From contig NZ_FONA01000001.1 in NCBI RefSeq assembly GCF_900112795.1, positions 209,954 to 273,953 of the forward strand: a stretch of DNA of 64,000 nucleotides, written 5' to 3'. Shown here piece after piece: positions 55,848-63,464 of this stretch (position 1 is its first letter; the number at the start of each line of letters is the position of its first letter). The notes under the pieces were generated by a model. It saw nothing but the letters and a program-made list of their open reading frames with translations. It was not told the DNA's origin and did not search any database. Made by a program: the position numbers and the translations under genes. The stretch comes from Thermophagus xiamenensis. Its GTDB lineage: Bacteria > Bacteroidota > Bacteroidia > Bacteroidales > Marinilabiliaceae.

Positions 55848-57200
55848 ATGAGAGTACATTTTATCGCAATCGGGGGCAGTGCCATGCATAATCTGGCTAT
55901 TGCTCTGCACCAAAAAGGTTTTGTTGTTAGTGGGTCGGATGACCAGGTGTTTGAGCCAAGCCGGAGTCGACTGCAGAAATATGGATTACTGCCATCGATA
56001 GAAGGTTGGAACCCCGATAGAATTACCGAAGATATAGATGCTGTTATTGTTGGAATGCATGCTCGCCCCGACAATCCCGAACTTTTGAAAGCTCAAATGC
56101 TGGGAATTAAAATATATTCCTATCCCGAGTATCTTTTTGAACAAACCCGACAAAAAAAACGGGTGGTTATTGCCGGAAGTCACGGAAAAACCACCATTAC
56201 CTCTATGCTTTTGCATGTAATGAAAGTTTTAGGGAAAAAAGTAGACTTTATGGTCGGTGCCCGCCTCAAAGGATTTGAAACCATGGTTCATTTATCTGAT
56301 GATTCGGATATAGCAATCTTTGAAGGTGATGAGTATCTGTCGTCACCAATCGACCGACGCCCTAAATTTTTGTGGTACCAACCTCATATTGCTTTAATAT
56401 CGGGAATAGCGTGGGACCACATCAATGTATTTCCTACTATTGAAGAATACAACCAACAATTCGAACGGTTTGTCCAAACCATACAACCCGGCGGAACTCT
56501 TTTCTACTATGGTGGTGACCCGACATTAAGAAATATTGCACAAAGCCTGAATTCCACAGAAACCGTTGCTTATGATGCATTGGAAGCAAAAACAGAGCAA
56601 GGAAAAACCATAGTACATTATGGTAAAAACAAGTATGAGTTAAAGATATTTGGACAACACAACCTACAAAATTTGTCGGGCGCTCTATTGGTGGCCCAAA
56701 AAACGGGAATCGCTCCGACTGATTTTTTGGAAGCCATGCAATCGTTCGAAGGGGCTTCCCGTCGATTGCAGATATTGGCCGAAAACAAGGATGCAACGGT
56801 TTTTTTCGATTTTGCCCATGCCCCTTCCAAAGTTAAGGCCACAGTCGCTGCTGTTAAAGAACAATATCCTCATCGCCACCTCACCGCAGTGGCAGAACTT
56901 CATACTTTTAGCAGTCTGAACCGAAAGTTCTTACCTCAATACAAAGATACCCTCATGGCTGCCGACAATGCAGTAATTTTTTATAATCCGGAAGTTATAA
57001 AACATAAAAAACTGCCACCCATAACTCCCGACGATGTAAAAGCCGCCTTTGGTTCCCCAAGACTGCGCATCATCACCAATGCAACTGAATTAGAGACCTT
57101 TTTAACTCAATTGAAACCTCTTAACGGCAATCTTCTGGTTATGAGCTCCGGAAATCTGGGAGGAATAAACCTCCGGAGTATCGCTTCCCAAATAATTTAA
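55848..57200 (+). CDS. mpl: UDP-N-acetylmuramate:L-Ala-gamma-D-Glu-mDAP ligase (Mpl)
   Basis: Mpl salvages the murein tripeptide by ligating it to UDP-MurNAc during peptidoglycan recycling. This 450-residue protein has the Mur-ligase N-terminal Rossmann region (VHFIAIGGSAMHNLAIAL), ATP loop IAGSHGKTTITSM, and IFEGDEYLSSPIDRRPKF followed by HIALISGIAWDHINVFP, plus FDFAHAPSKVKATV in the C-terminal domain. The GGSAMHN variant is typical of Bacteroidota Mpl. It lies divergent from priA, across an R1 repeat. Confidence 0.94.
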   Translation: MRVHFIAIGGSAMHNLAIALHQKGFVVSGSDDQVFEPSRSRLQKYGLLPSIEGWNPDRITEDIDAVIVGMHARPDNPELLKAQMLGIKIYSYPEYLFEQTRQKKRVVIAGSHGKTTITSMLLHVMKVLGKKVDFMVGARLKGFETMVHLSDDSDIAIFEGDEYLSSPIDRRPKFLWYQPHIALISGIAWDHINVFPTIEEYNQQFERFVQTIQPGGTLFYYGGDPTLRNIAQSLNSTETVAYDALEAKTEQGKTIVHYGKNKYELKIFGQHNLQNLSGALLVAQKTGIAPTDFLEAMQSFEGASRRLQILAENKDATVFFDFAHAPSKVKATVAAVKEQYPHRHLTAVAELHTFSSLNRKFLPQYKDTLMAADNAVIFYNPEVIKHKKLPPITPDDVKAAFGSPRLRIITNATELETFLTQLKPLNGNLLVMSSGNLGGINLRSIASQII

Positions 57201-57442
57201 CGTTATTAAGGTGTAACTTAATTTCTTTTGAAGCGTCCCACCTATAGATTAAATTCTTAGCGGGGGTAAGATTATTGTACCTAAAAAGATTCCTTTGCCG
57301 GGGTGAAACAAATACGCCCATCATGAAACACATGTTTATCACAGCTTTAAAGAGCCAATAAATTCATCTTTTCAGGTATCCCCGATGATGCATGATTTTG
57401 GGAATATTTTCGGAAACCGATAACCTTTAAAACAATAAACTA

Positions 57443-58462
57443 ATGAAGCATCTTCTTATTATTTTTTCGATTATTTTTTGGAACAGCTGTATGCTCACAA
57501 ATTCACAACAGCTGATAGACCACATCGACACTACATTTGGTGATATAGAAAAAATTACGGTTGAAGGGTTTATTTGTGACATCAGGGTAGAACCCGGCAA
57601 TTCGAACGAAGTACATCTCAAAGGAGAAATACGAAGCACCAGAAACACCCCTGATCTAACCATACTAACCGACCGAAAAGGCAATGAATTAAAAGTTTGG
57701 ATTGAACACAAAAATATCACACGCGGCAGCATACAAGGTTTTTTAAATTTTACTGCACCCTCCAATGTGGTTTTGGATTTGAATACGGTGTCGGGTGATA
57801 TTAATGTCATTAATATTGTAAGCGACAATGCCCAATTAAATACGGTTTCGGGCGATATTTCCATAAGCGGTGCAGGGGCTGGCACAGATATAAAAACTGT
57901 ATCCGGCAACATCCATGCCTCTGAAATTGGAGGTCCCTTATCAGCCCATGCCGTTAGTGGTGATATGAAAATTGAAAACATTAAAGGTCCGTTTAACGGC
58001 CGCAGTACATCCGGCAATTTCTATTTTAACATGATAGAAGGTAAATGTTCGGCTACATCCACCTCCGGAGATATAATAGCCGGTAACCTGTTAAACGGTG
58101 CTGAATTTAAATCTACTTCCGGAGACATTAAAATTTCGGTGTTAAAAGGAAATCTTTTTACAAAGACCACATCGGGCGATGTTAAGCTTTCGGATATTAC
58201 CGGCTCTGTAGAGTTGTGGACCACCAGCGGAGATCAAAAAGGTGAGAACATAATGATTCTGGACTCCGGCAGCTTTAATTCTATTTCAGGTGATATTTAC
58301 ATTGACCTGGACAATGCCTTAGAAGAACTAAGCTTTTGGCTTACTTCCCAATCCGGAGATATAAAAGCCGGAAACATGAATGGCGAAAAGAATTTGCAAA
58401 TCGAAAAAGGCAGGATTCGCATCAAAGCCTCCAGTACTTCGGGCGATTTGATTTTCCAATAA
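57443..58462 (+). CDS. DUF4097-like beta-helix repeat protein, exported
   Basis: This 339-residue protein has an N-terminal signal (about residues 1-22, ending WNSCM). A solenoid of about ten roughly 20-residue strands then follows, each with an SGDI or SGN core (TVSGDINVIN, AVSGDMKIEN, TSGNFYFNM, TSGDIIAGN). This is the DUF4097/DUF4098 adhesin-like pattern of short right-handed beta-helix repeats. The final segment ends STSGDLIFQ. Function in Bacteroidota is unknown; cell-envelope or surface location is inferred. It follows mpl by 242 bases and is unrelated in sequence to it. Confidence 0.82.
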   Translation: MKHLLIIFSIIFWNSCMLTNSQQLIDHIDTTFGDIEKITVEGFICDIRVEPGNSNEVHLKGEIRSTRNTPDLTILTDRKGNELKVWIEHKNITRGSIQGFLNFTAPSNVVLDLNTVSGDINVINIVSDNAQLNTVSGDISISGAGAGTDIKTVSGNIHASEIGGPLSAHAVSGDMKIENIKGPFNGRSTSGNFYFNMIEGKCSATSTSGDIIAGNLLNGAEFKSTSGDIKISVLKGNLFTKTTSGDVKLSDITGSVELWTTSGDQKGENIMILDSGSFNSISGDIYIDLDNALEELSFWLTSQSGDIKAGNMNGEKNLQIEKGRIRIKASSTSGDLIFQ

Positions 58463-58550
58463 TATCTTGCGTTTACCTAGAGGTCGTCTATTGATGACAT
58501 TTCACGAATAGTTGAAGCGAATAAAAAATATTGAGAAGGTTTATAAAAAC

Positions 58551-58599
58551 AAAAACTCTGTGTCCTCGTTAGCACCCCAAAGAGAAACACAGAGTTTTT
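58551..58599. terminator. Bidirectional terminator between convergent genes
   Basis: A perfect 13-bp stem (AAAAACTCTGTGT at 58551-58563, ACACAGAGTTTTT at 58587-58599) with a 23-base loop is followed by TTTTTT on the plus strand and preceded by AAAAAC, giving a T-run on both strands. It lies between the convergent DUF4097 and CoA-transferase genes. Confidence 0.8.
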
Positions 58600-58618
58600 T
58601 ATTAGCAGCTAAATTGGG

Positions 58619-59932
58619 TTACTGCTCATTTTTTTTGCAGATAAAATGGAAATGAGAGCCAAAGCGTTCATAGGCTGCTTTTTCCAGCATCTCCCGATGG
58701 TCGGGATGAGCTATAGAAATGATGAGGCGGGCTCTTTCCTGCAGTGTCTTTCCATAGAGGTTCACCGCACCATATTCGGTAACCAGCCAGTGCATGTTAG
58801 CACGTGTTGTAACCACTCCGGAACCTTCCATCAATGTGGGCGTTATTTTTGAAATACCTTTCGATGTTACCGATGGCATGGCAATGATCGGTTTACCACC
58901 TTCCGAATAACCGGCACCACGGATAAAATCAATTTGTCCGCCTACACCGGAATAGTGTTTGGTACCAATAGAATCGGCACAAACCTGACCGGTAATATCC
59001 ACTGCCAGGGCCGAGTTGATGGCAGTTACCTTTTTGTTTTTACGGATAATTTCAACACTGTTGGTGTGGCGCACATCTTTCATGGCCACCATAGGGTTGT
59101 CATCCACAAAATCATAAAGTTTTTGTGATCCCATAAGGAAAGAAGCGACCATCAAACCTTTATCAATTTGTTTCTTTTTACCGTTAACCACACCTTTTTC
59201 GACCAGAGGAAGGATACCATCAGAGAACATCTCGGTATGAACTCCCAAATCCTTATGGTTGCCCAATTCGGCCAGCACAGCGTTGGGAATACCACCAATA
59301 CCCATCTGCAGGCAGGCACCATCTTCTACCAGCTCGGCTACATTATGTCCAATGGCACGGTCGATGTCGGTGAGGGGTCCATTTTCGTGAATATACAAGG
59401 GCTCATCATGTTCCACAAAGTAGTCGATATCCCGCATATTGATTTGGGAATCGCCCCATGTACGCGGAACGTATTTATTAACCTGAGCAATAACAACATC
59501 AGCAGTTTCAATAGCTGCCAGGGTAGCATCTACAGATGTTCCCAACGAAACATAACCATGACGGTCGGGAGGTGAAACCATTACCATGGCCACATTCACT
59601 TTCAAATATCCTTCACGAATCAGTTTTTGCGTCTCGCTCAAAAAGACAGGAATATAGTCGGCATAGCCAGACTGTGTCACTTTGCGGACATTAGCACCTA
59701 CAAAAAATGATTCAAGCTGAAAAACCCCTTCAAGCTCCGGATCGGCATAAGGCGCCGGCCCTTCAGTGTGGATGTGCTGAACTTTTACATCGTGAAATTC
59801 CCCTTTTCGGCCGCGTTCCACCATGGCGTTAATAAGAGCGTGAGGTGTAACGGCTACACTGCTCAAATGTACGCGGTCGCCTGATTTGATAACTTTAACA
59901 GCCTCTTCGGCAGATACGGTTTTATACTGCAT
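58619..59932 (-). CDS. Acetyl-CoA hydrolase/CoA-transferase family protein (4-hydroxybutyrate or butyryl-CoA:acetate type)
   Basis: This 437-residue class I-like CoA-transferase/acetyl-CoA hydrolase has VHLSSVAVTPHALINAMVER at the N-terminus, GYVSLGTSVDATLAAIE in the middle, and GIGGIPNAVLAEL. The catalytic-glutamate region is HTEMFSDGILPL, and SGVGGQIDFIRGA near the C-terminus is typical. It transfers CoA between acyl-CoA and acetate; the exact acyl substrate is not clear. A TACTTTTG -7-like box sits about 50 bases upstream (59980-59987, minus strand). The gene is alone. Confidence 0.88.
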   Translation of the reverse strand: MQYKTVSAEEAVKVIKSGDRVHLSSVAVTPHALINAMVERGRKGEFHDVKVQHIHTEGPAPYADPELEGVFQLESFFVGANVRKVTQSGYADYIPVFLSETQKLIREGYLKVNVAMVMVSPPDRHGYVSLGTSVDATLAAIETADVVIAQVNKYVPRTWGDSQINMRDIDYFVEHDEPLYIHENGPLTDIDRAIGHNVAELVEDGACLQMGIGGIPNAVLAELGNHKDLGVHTEMFSDGILPLVEKGVVNGKKKQIDKGLMVASFLMGSQKLYDFVDDNPMVAMKDVRHTNSVEIIRKNKKVTAINSALAVDITGQVCADSIGTKHYSGVGGQIDFIRGAGYSEGGKPIIAMPSVTSKGISKITPTLMEGSGVVTTRANMHWLVTEYGAVNLYGKTLQERARLIISIAHPDHREMLEKAAYERFGSHFHFICKKNEQ

Positions 59933-60211
59933 GTCGAAATAAATTTTATAATGTTCTGTTAGATTTTTCTAAAGCTGAACAAAAGTAGTTGTTTTCCTTC
60001 ATTTTTCACTGATTAGTGTCACTTTATCAGCTGGTTTACGCTGTATTTAAAATCATTCTTAAGAAATAAAGATTTATTTCTTTATTGAATTCAGCAAGTT
60101 GCAGAATTTGAGGATACATTTTATCTTTTCTTACAAAAATTGCTAAATTTCGTTAATCTTTTTAAAAGGACATCCAAGAATAATTATAGGTAAAATTCAC
60201 TACCTTAGCGG
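59933..60211. other. 279-base intergenic region upstream of the Rhs remnants
   Basis: This gap must hold the CoA-transferase promoter (minus strand) near 59980-60010. The remainder up to the first Rhs reading frame has no recognisable feature. Stop codons in the Rhs frame, such as TAG at 60206, mark the upstream limit of the visible Rhs fragment. Confidence 0.5.
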
Positions 60212-60760
60212 GGTAACGGTTTAGCAGCCATATATCTTGAAGAGGATGGAAACAGCCAACTCTACTACGCCTACACCGATTACTTGGGCTCTTTGACCGC
60301 TTTGACAGACAGTGACGGCAACGTCGTGGAACACAATGCATTTGATCCGTGAGGAAACAGGCGTGATCCGGATAACTGGACCAGTCTTAATACAAGGAAA
60401 GGTGCAGCATACGGAGCGGCTGGAGGATTAATGTACGGCAGTTTAACAGAATTAGGTTATCAAGCACAACTAAAATGGGGCAGAAGAAGTGGATTAAATA
60501 GCGCTGCTACTGACGCAATAGCTGGTGGCGGTAAGGATGCTATTAATCAAATGAAAAGTGTGGGTGGTGGCCCAGGAGGAAATGGTAGCACAGCCAACGG
60601 CACAGGTCTTGGGGAAGTAAGAGTTGTTTATAATACCAGGACAGGAACAACAACTGTTTATTGGGTTGTGGATGGAGGTTATTGGCAGCCACCTTCGCCA
60701 TACCAATATAATAGTCCCACGATGCCTAATGTTGTAAATTGGCTAAGATTGCATAGATAA
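60212..60760 (+). pseudogene. Rhs/YD-repeat C-terminal fragment with in-frame TGA and a variable tip
   Basis: The frame at 60212 reads LAAIYLEEDGNSQLYYAYTD then YLGSLTALTDSDGNVVEHNA, the characteristic Rhs core. It is cut by TGA at 60350-60352 exactly where the family has Trp (DP*GNRR for DPWGNRR). Downstream, in the same frame, DPDNW is followed directly by SLNTRKGAAYGAAGGLMYGS and a roughly 110-residue tip ending NVVNWLRLHR. The usual Rhs end ([16 protein letters not shown]) is missing, so the core was joined by deletion to a non-homologous tip. The tip is unrecognised. The frame from 60431 is open if translated independently. Confidence 0.7.
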
Positions 60761-60770
60761 TATTAAGATA

Positions 60771-61238
60771 ATGAAAAATATAAAAGTGATTATATACATA
60801 GTTGCCATTATTTTAGGAATTATTTTTCTATACTGGTACGGGAAAATGAATCAGAAAAAAAAGGAAGATATTGCGGAAAAAGGCACTGAAACTATTGGGA
60901 CTGTTATAAATAGAACAATAGTAAGAAAGCCTAACCAATTTGAGACTTTTATGATAAAATTCGATTTCGAATATAATGGCAAGAGAGTTCAAAGCAGCAC
61001 ACTATTTACCGAAAAGTGGTATTATGAAAATGCAATAACCGGGATGAAATACAAGGTTAAATACTTAACCGATTCTCCCAGAAAAAATGCTGAGATATAT
61101 ATCAACAAACCAATTGAAGGCGAATATACTAATATTGAAAAGGAAAGAGAACGCATTCTAAATACATATAAGGATGCGAAAGTAAGCTTAAAAAAGAACG
61201 CTCGCCCTTTAGATGAGATACAACATTTATTGAAATGA
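60771..61238 (+). CDS. Single-span membrane protein, possible Rhs-tip immunity protein
   Basis: This 155-residue protein starts MKNIKVIIYIVAIILGIIFL, a single transmembrane helix, then a mixed alpha/beta domain with KGTETIGTVINRTIVRKPNQ and a C-terminal helix. The overall pattern is reminiscent of DUF3592-like single-span proteins, without a firm match. It starts 10 bases after the end of the Rhs tip, in the position where immunity proteins usually sit, so an immunity role is inferred. It ends before the terminator at 61244. Confidence 0.6.
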   Translation: MKNIKVIIYIVAIILGIIFLYWYGKMNQKKKEDIAEKGTETIGTVINRTIVRKPNQFETFMIKFDFEYNGKRVQSSTLFTEKWYYENAITGMKYKVKYLTDSPRKNAEIYINKPIEGEYTNIEKERERILNTYKDAKVSLKKNARPLDEIQHLLK

Positions 61239-61243
61239 ACTTT

Positions 61244-61270
61244 AAGCCTCGGAGAAATCCGGGGCTTTTT
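61244..61270. terminator. Hairpin shared by the putative immunity gene and the hicA remnant
   Basis: AAGCCTCGGA (61244-61253) pairs with TCCGGGGCTT (61258-61267) with one mismatch and a GAAA loop, followed by TTT on the plus strand. It lies six bases after the stop at 61238 and overlaps the end of the decayed hicA reading frame on the minus strand. Confidence 0.65.
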
Positions 61271-61510
61271 ACTTATGCTTGTTCCAAAGTTCAATAAAAG
61301 TATCGATTTCCGGTTCCAAATCATCACGGATAATTTTTCTAAGCCAACCCTTTGGAAGACCTTGGATTTATGAACCGGAAGAGTAGTAAACCTGCTGTCA
61401 GGGTGTTTAATCTGGTGGTGAGAGCAATTAATATGAATAATAACAACGAATGGCTTGTAAGATTTTAAAAATGCTTTTCCAGGCATTACCGGAATTGGAG
61501 GCATAGGGAA
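61269..61510 (-). pseudogene. hicA: Decayed HicA-family mRNA interferase toxin
   Basis: On the minus strand the open frame reads SHHQIKHPDSRFTTLPVHKS, a clear HicA core (GSHH...KHP...VPVH). After a frameshift near 61365 the next frame reads LPKGWLRKIIRDDLEPEIDT then FIELWNKHK and a stop at 61269. Upstream, PGKAFLK is out of frame with ILQ, indicating another indel near 61465. A Cys replaces the usual Gly before SHH. HicA toxins cleave mRNA and are neutralised by HicB; I find no intact hicB here. It is a recognisable but inactive relic. Confidence 0.7.
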
Positions 61511-61698
61511 GTGTTCATCAAATTGTGTCCTTATTATTTTTGTGATGAACCATAATTATTTAATAAAATTTATAATGTTTATTTTCTAGTAAGTGTCGCA
61601 GATATGCAGAAGAATAGATAGTGAGAAATAGTAGTTCTTTGAGATGTTGCCCTGTTGGTTTGATTTTGTAGGCTAAGGAGGTTGGAAATTCATCTTGG

Positions 61699-62641
61699 GT
61701 GATATTTATCCGCGACTATACCGGACACGAGCATTTATTGGCCTTCGGCCTGATAAATATGAATGCCCGACTATATGATCCGGCCCTTGGTCGTTTCCTT
61801 AGTCCTGACCCTTATGTTCAGATACCGGATTTTACGCAGAATTTTAATAGGTATAGTTATTGCATTAACCATCCCCTCAAGTACACAGACCCATCCGGAG
61901 AGTTCTTTTTGGGAACAATTTTAACTTTTGTTGTGGATGCTTTAAAAACTGCTTTTTTTGATGGTGGCTTAGACCCAACAAGTAAAACTGCACGACAGAA
62001 TGCTTGGCGGGATTTTGACCCTACAGCTGAATGGTCGTCTACTAATAAAGCTTGGAAAATTGATATTGGTGGTTTTAAAACTGACCCGAATAGGACAATA
62101 GCAGGCAGAGGGCTACAATTATTATCAAGATGGACATGGGAATTGCCTCAGACGGTACTTGGAAAAGCTGCCTCACATTCACGAAATTGGTTAGGACAAG
62201 TAGATAACGTAGATTATTATGGTGGAGCTACTTTGGTTAATGATGATGACCCGAGTTATGGAGGAGCATGGGGATTTACATTAGGACCATATATAAACTC
62301 TAAAAAAAATTGTAGCAGACCCAAATGTTAGCGAAATTTTCAGACATGAATACGGTCACACTTTGCAAAGTAGGTTGGTTGGTCCATTATATTTGACACA
62401 TGTAGCATTACCAAGTCTTGTTGGTTCTGGGTTAGAAGATTTAGGGTTAAATGACCACAATAGAGAATGGTATGAAACCCAAGCAAACAGGATGGCTTTT
62501 AGATACTTTAGCAATCATGATAATGGAGCATTAACTACTTTATCTTGGGATGATAATGATTACCCAAGAGAATACAATCCAAACTGGTATTGGTTTTTTG
62601 CTCACCCACCTTTAATGTCAATGTGGTGGTTGTTCTTTTAA
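61699..62641 (+). pseudogene. Rhs core end with zincin-like HEYGH tip, split by an A8 frameshift
   Basis: The first frame (61699 onward) reads [20 protein letters not shown] then [15 protein letters not shown] and [20 protein letters not shown], the hallmark Rhs end. A tip domain follows ([29 protein letters not shown]). At 62302-62309 an A8 run ends the frame with a premature stop at 62329. Removing one A continues [20 protein letters not shown], the HEYGH zinc motif, then ETQANRMAFRYF (a third ligand Glu/Asn pair) to a stop at 62639. With the repair this would be a full toxin tip. Upstream Rhs sequence is missing beyond 61672. Confidence 0.8.
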
Positions 62642-62659
62642 ATATAAAAAATTAAAACA

Positions 62660-63049
62660 ATGAAGATGAATTTATTAATAATACTGTCGTTAATGTTTTG
62701 TAGCTATAGCTGTGAAAAGCTTGCCGACCACACTTATATTTTAAGGGTTCAAAATAATACGAAAGATACAATACAGGTTTATGCTGGATATAATTATCCA
62801 GACACAGCACTAAATGTAGAAAAGCCTATTTTAAAAATCGGTTATCCTGATTACGAAACAAGATTAGAAAGCAAAACAGATTGGAAGGATAAGTTGCAAG
62901 GTGATACCCTTAGCATATTTATTTTAAGTAAAGATACTGTTGATACTTATAGTTGGGAAGATATAAGAAGTGAATACAATATCTTAAAACGTTATGATAT
63001 GAGTATTAGTGACTTGGAAAGTCAGAACTGGACAATAACATACCCATAG
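62660..63049 (+). CDS. Small lipoprotein, candidate immunity for the HEYGH tip
   Basis: This 129-residue protein has a lipobox (MFCSYSCEK, about residues 12-20) and then a small beta-rich domain (YILRVQNNTKDTIQVYAGYN) with a C-terminal helix and the ending NWTITYP. It follows the split Rhs tip by 18 bases, the position where short lipoprotein immunity or cognate genes often occur in Bacteroidota Rhs loci. I do not recognise the family; the link is positional inference. Confidence 0.55.
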   Translation: MKMNLLIILSLMFCSYSCEKLADHTYILRVQNNTKDTIQVYAGYNYPDTALNVEKPILKIGYPDYETRLESKTDWKDKLQGDTLSIFILSKDTVDTYSWEDIRSEYNILKRYDMSISDLESQNWTITYP

Positions 63050-63056
63050 AAAAAGA

Positions 63057-63082
63057 GAACGCTCGGCAACCACCGAGCGTTC
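63057..63082. terminator. Hairpin GAACGCTCGG/CCGAGCGTTC
   Basis: A perfect 10-bp stem (63057-63066, 63073-63082) with a six-base loop lies eight bases after the small lipoprotein gene's stop. It is between that gene and the convergent XRE regulator frame. There is no strong T-run, but the GC-rich stem fits a bidirectional terminator. Confidence 0.65.
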
Positions 63083-63085
63083 ACT

Positions 63086-63429
63086 TTATAATAATGTTTG
63101 CAATTTTGCTTTAGTAATAAATGCATCCAGGAAAGCGTAAATCATTTTTTTATCGTCAGGCTTCATTTTATCAACATCCTCAATCTGTTTTACCATCTCT
63201 TTATTTAGCTGCTTTTCTGAAGCTCTCACCAAATAATCTAAAGAAACTTCAAAAGCATCTGCCATCCGTTTTGCTATGTCGATAGACGGAACAGCGTCGC
63301 CACGTTCGTAGCGTCCCACAATCTCACGGGAAACCTGTATTTGCTTTGCCAGTTCGCTTTGCGACCAGCCTTTTTCCTGTTTTCCGCACTTTTTCGGGGC
63401 ACCCTCTTAACTATCTGTAAATCAATCAT
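63086..63429 (-). pseudogene. XRE-family HTH regulator with two N-terminal frameshifts
   Basis: The C-terminal 77 residues (63319-63086) are intact and follow GRYERGDAVPSIDIAKRMAD, the recognition helix of an XRE repressor. Upstream, the ATG at 63429 leads MIDLQIVKRVP in one frame. Then CCCC (63396-63399) and AAAA (63380-63383) indels would be needed to reach VRKQEKGWSQSELAKQIQVS in the C-terminal frame. Without these changes the N-terminal half is missing, so a full protein is not made. Either the gene is dead, or two homopolymer errors affected the sequence. Confidence 0.65.
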
Positions 63430-63464
63430 GATTTTTTAAATTTGGGTGTCCCAAATTTATTTCT

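Noticed and set aside
60494..60706. 70-codon minus-strand frame inside the Rhs tip
   Set aside because: It is an antisense shadow of the plus-strand tip with no independent features.
63438..63458. Palindrome AAATTTGGG/CCCAAATTT as an XRE operator
   Set aside because: It fits the end of the adjacent IS element equally well, and the XRE gene is broken, so an operator call is not supported.
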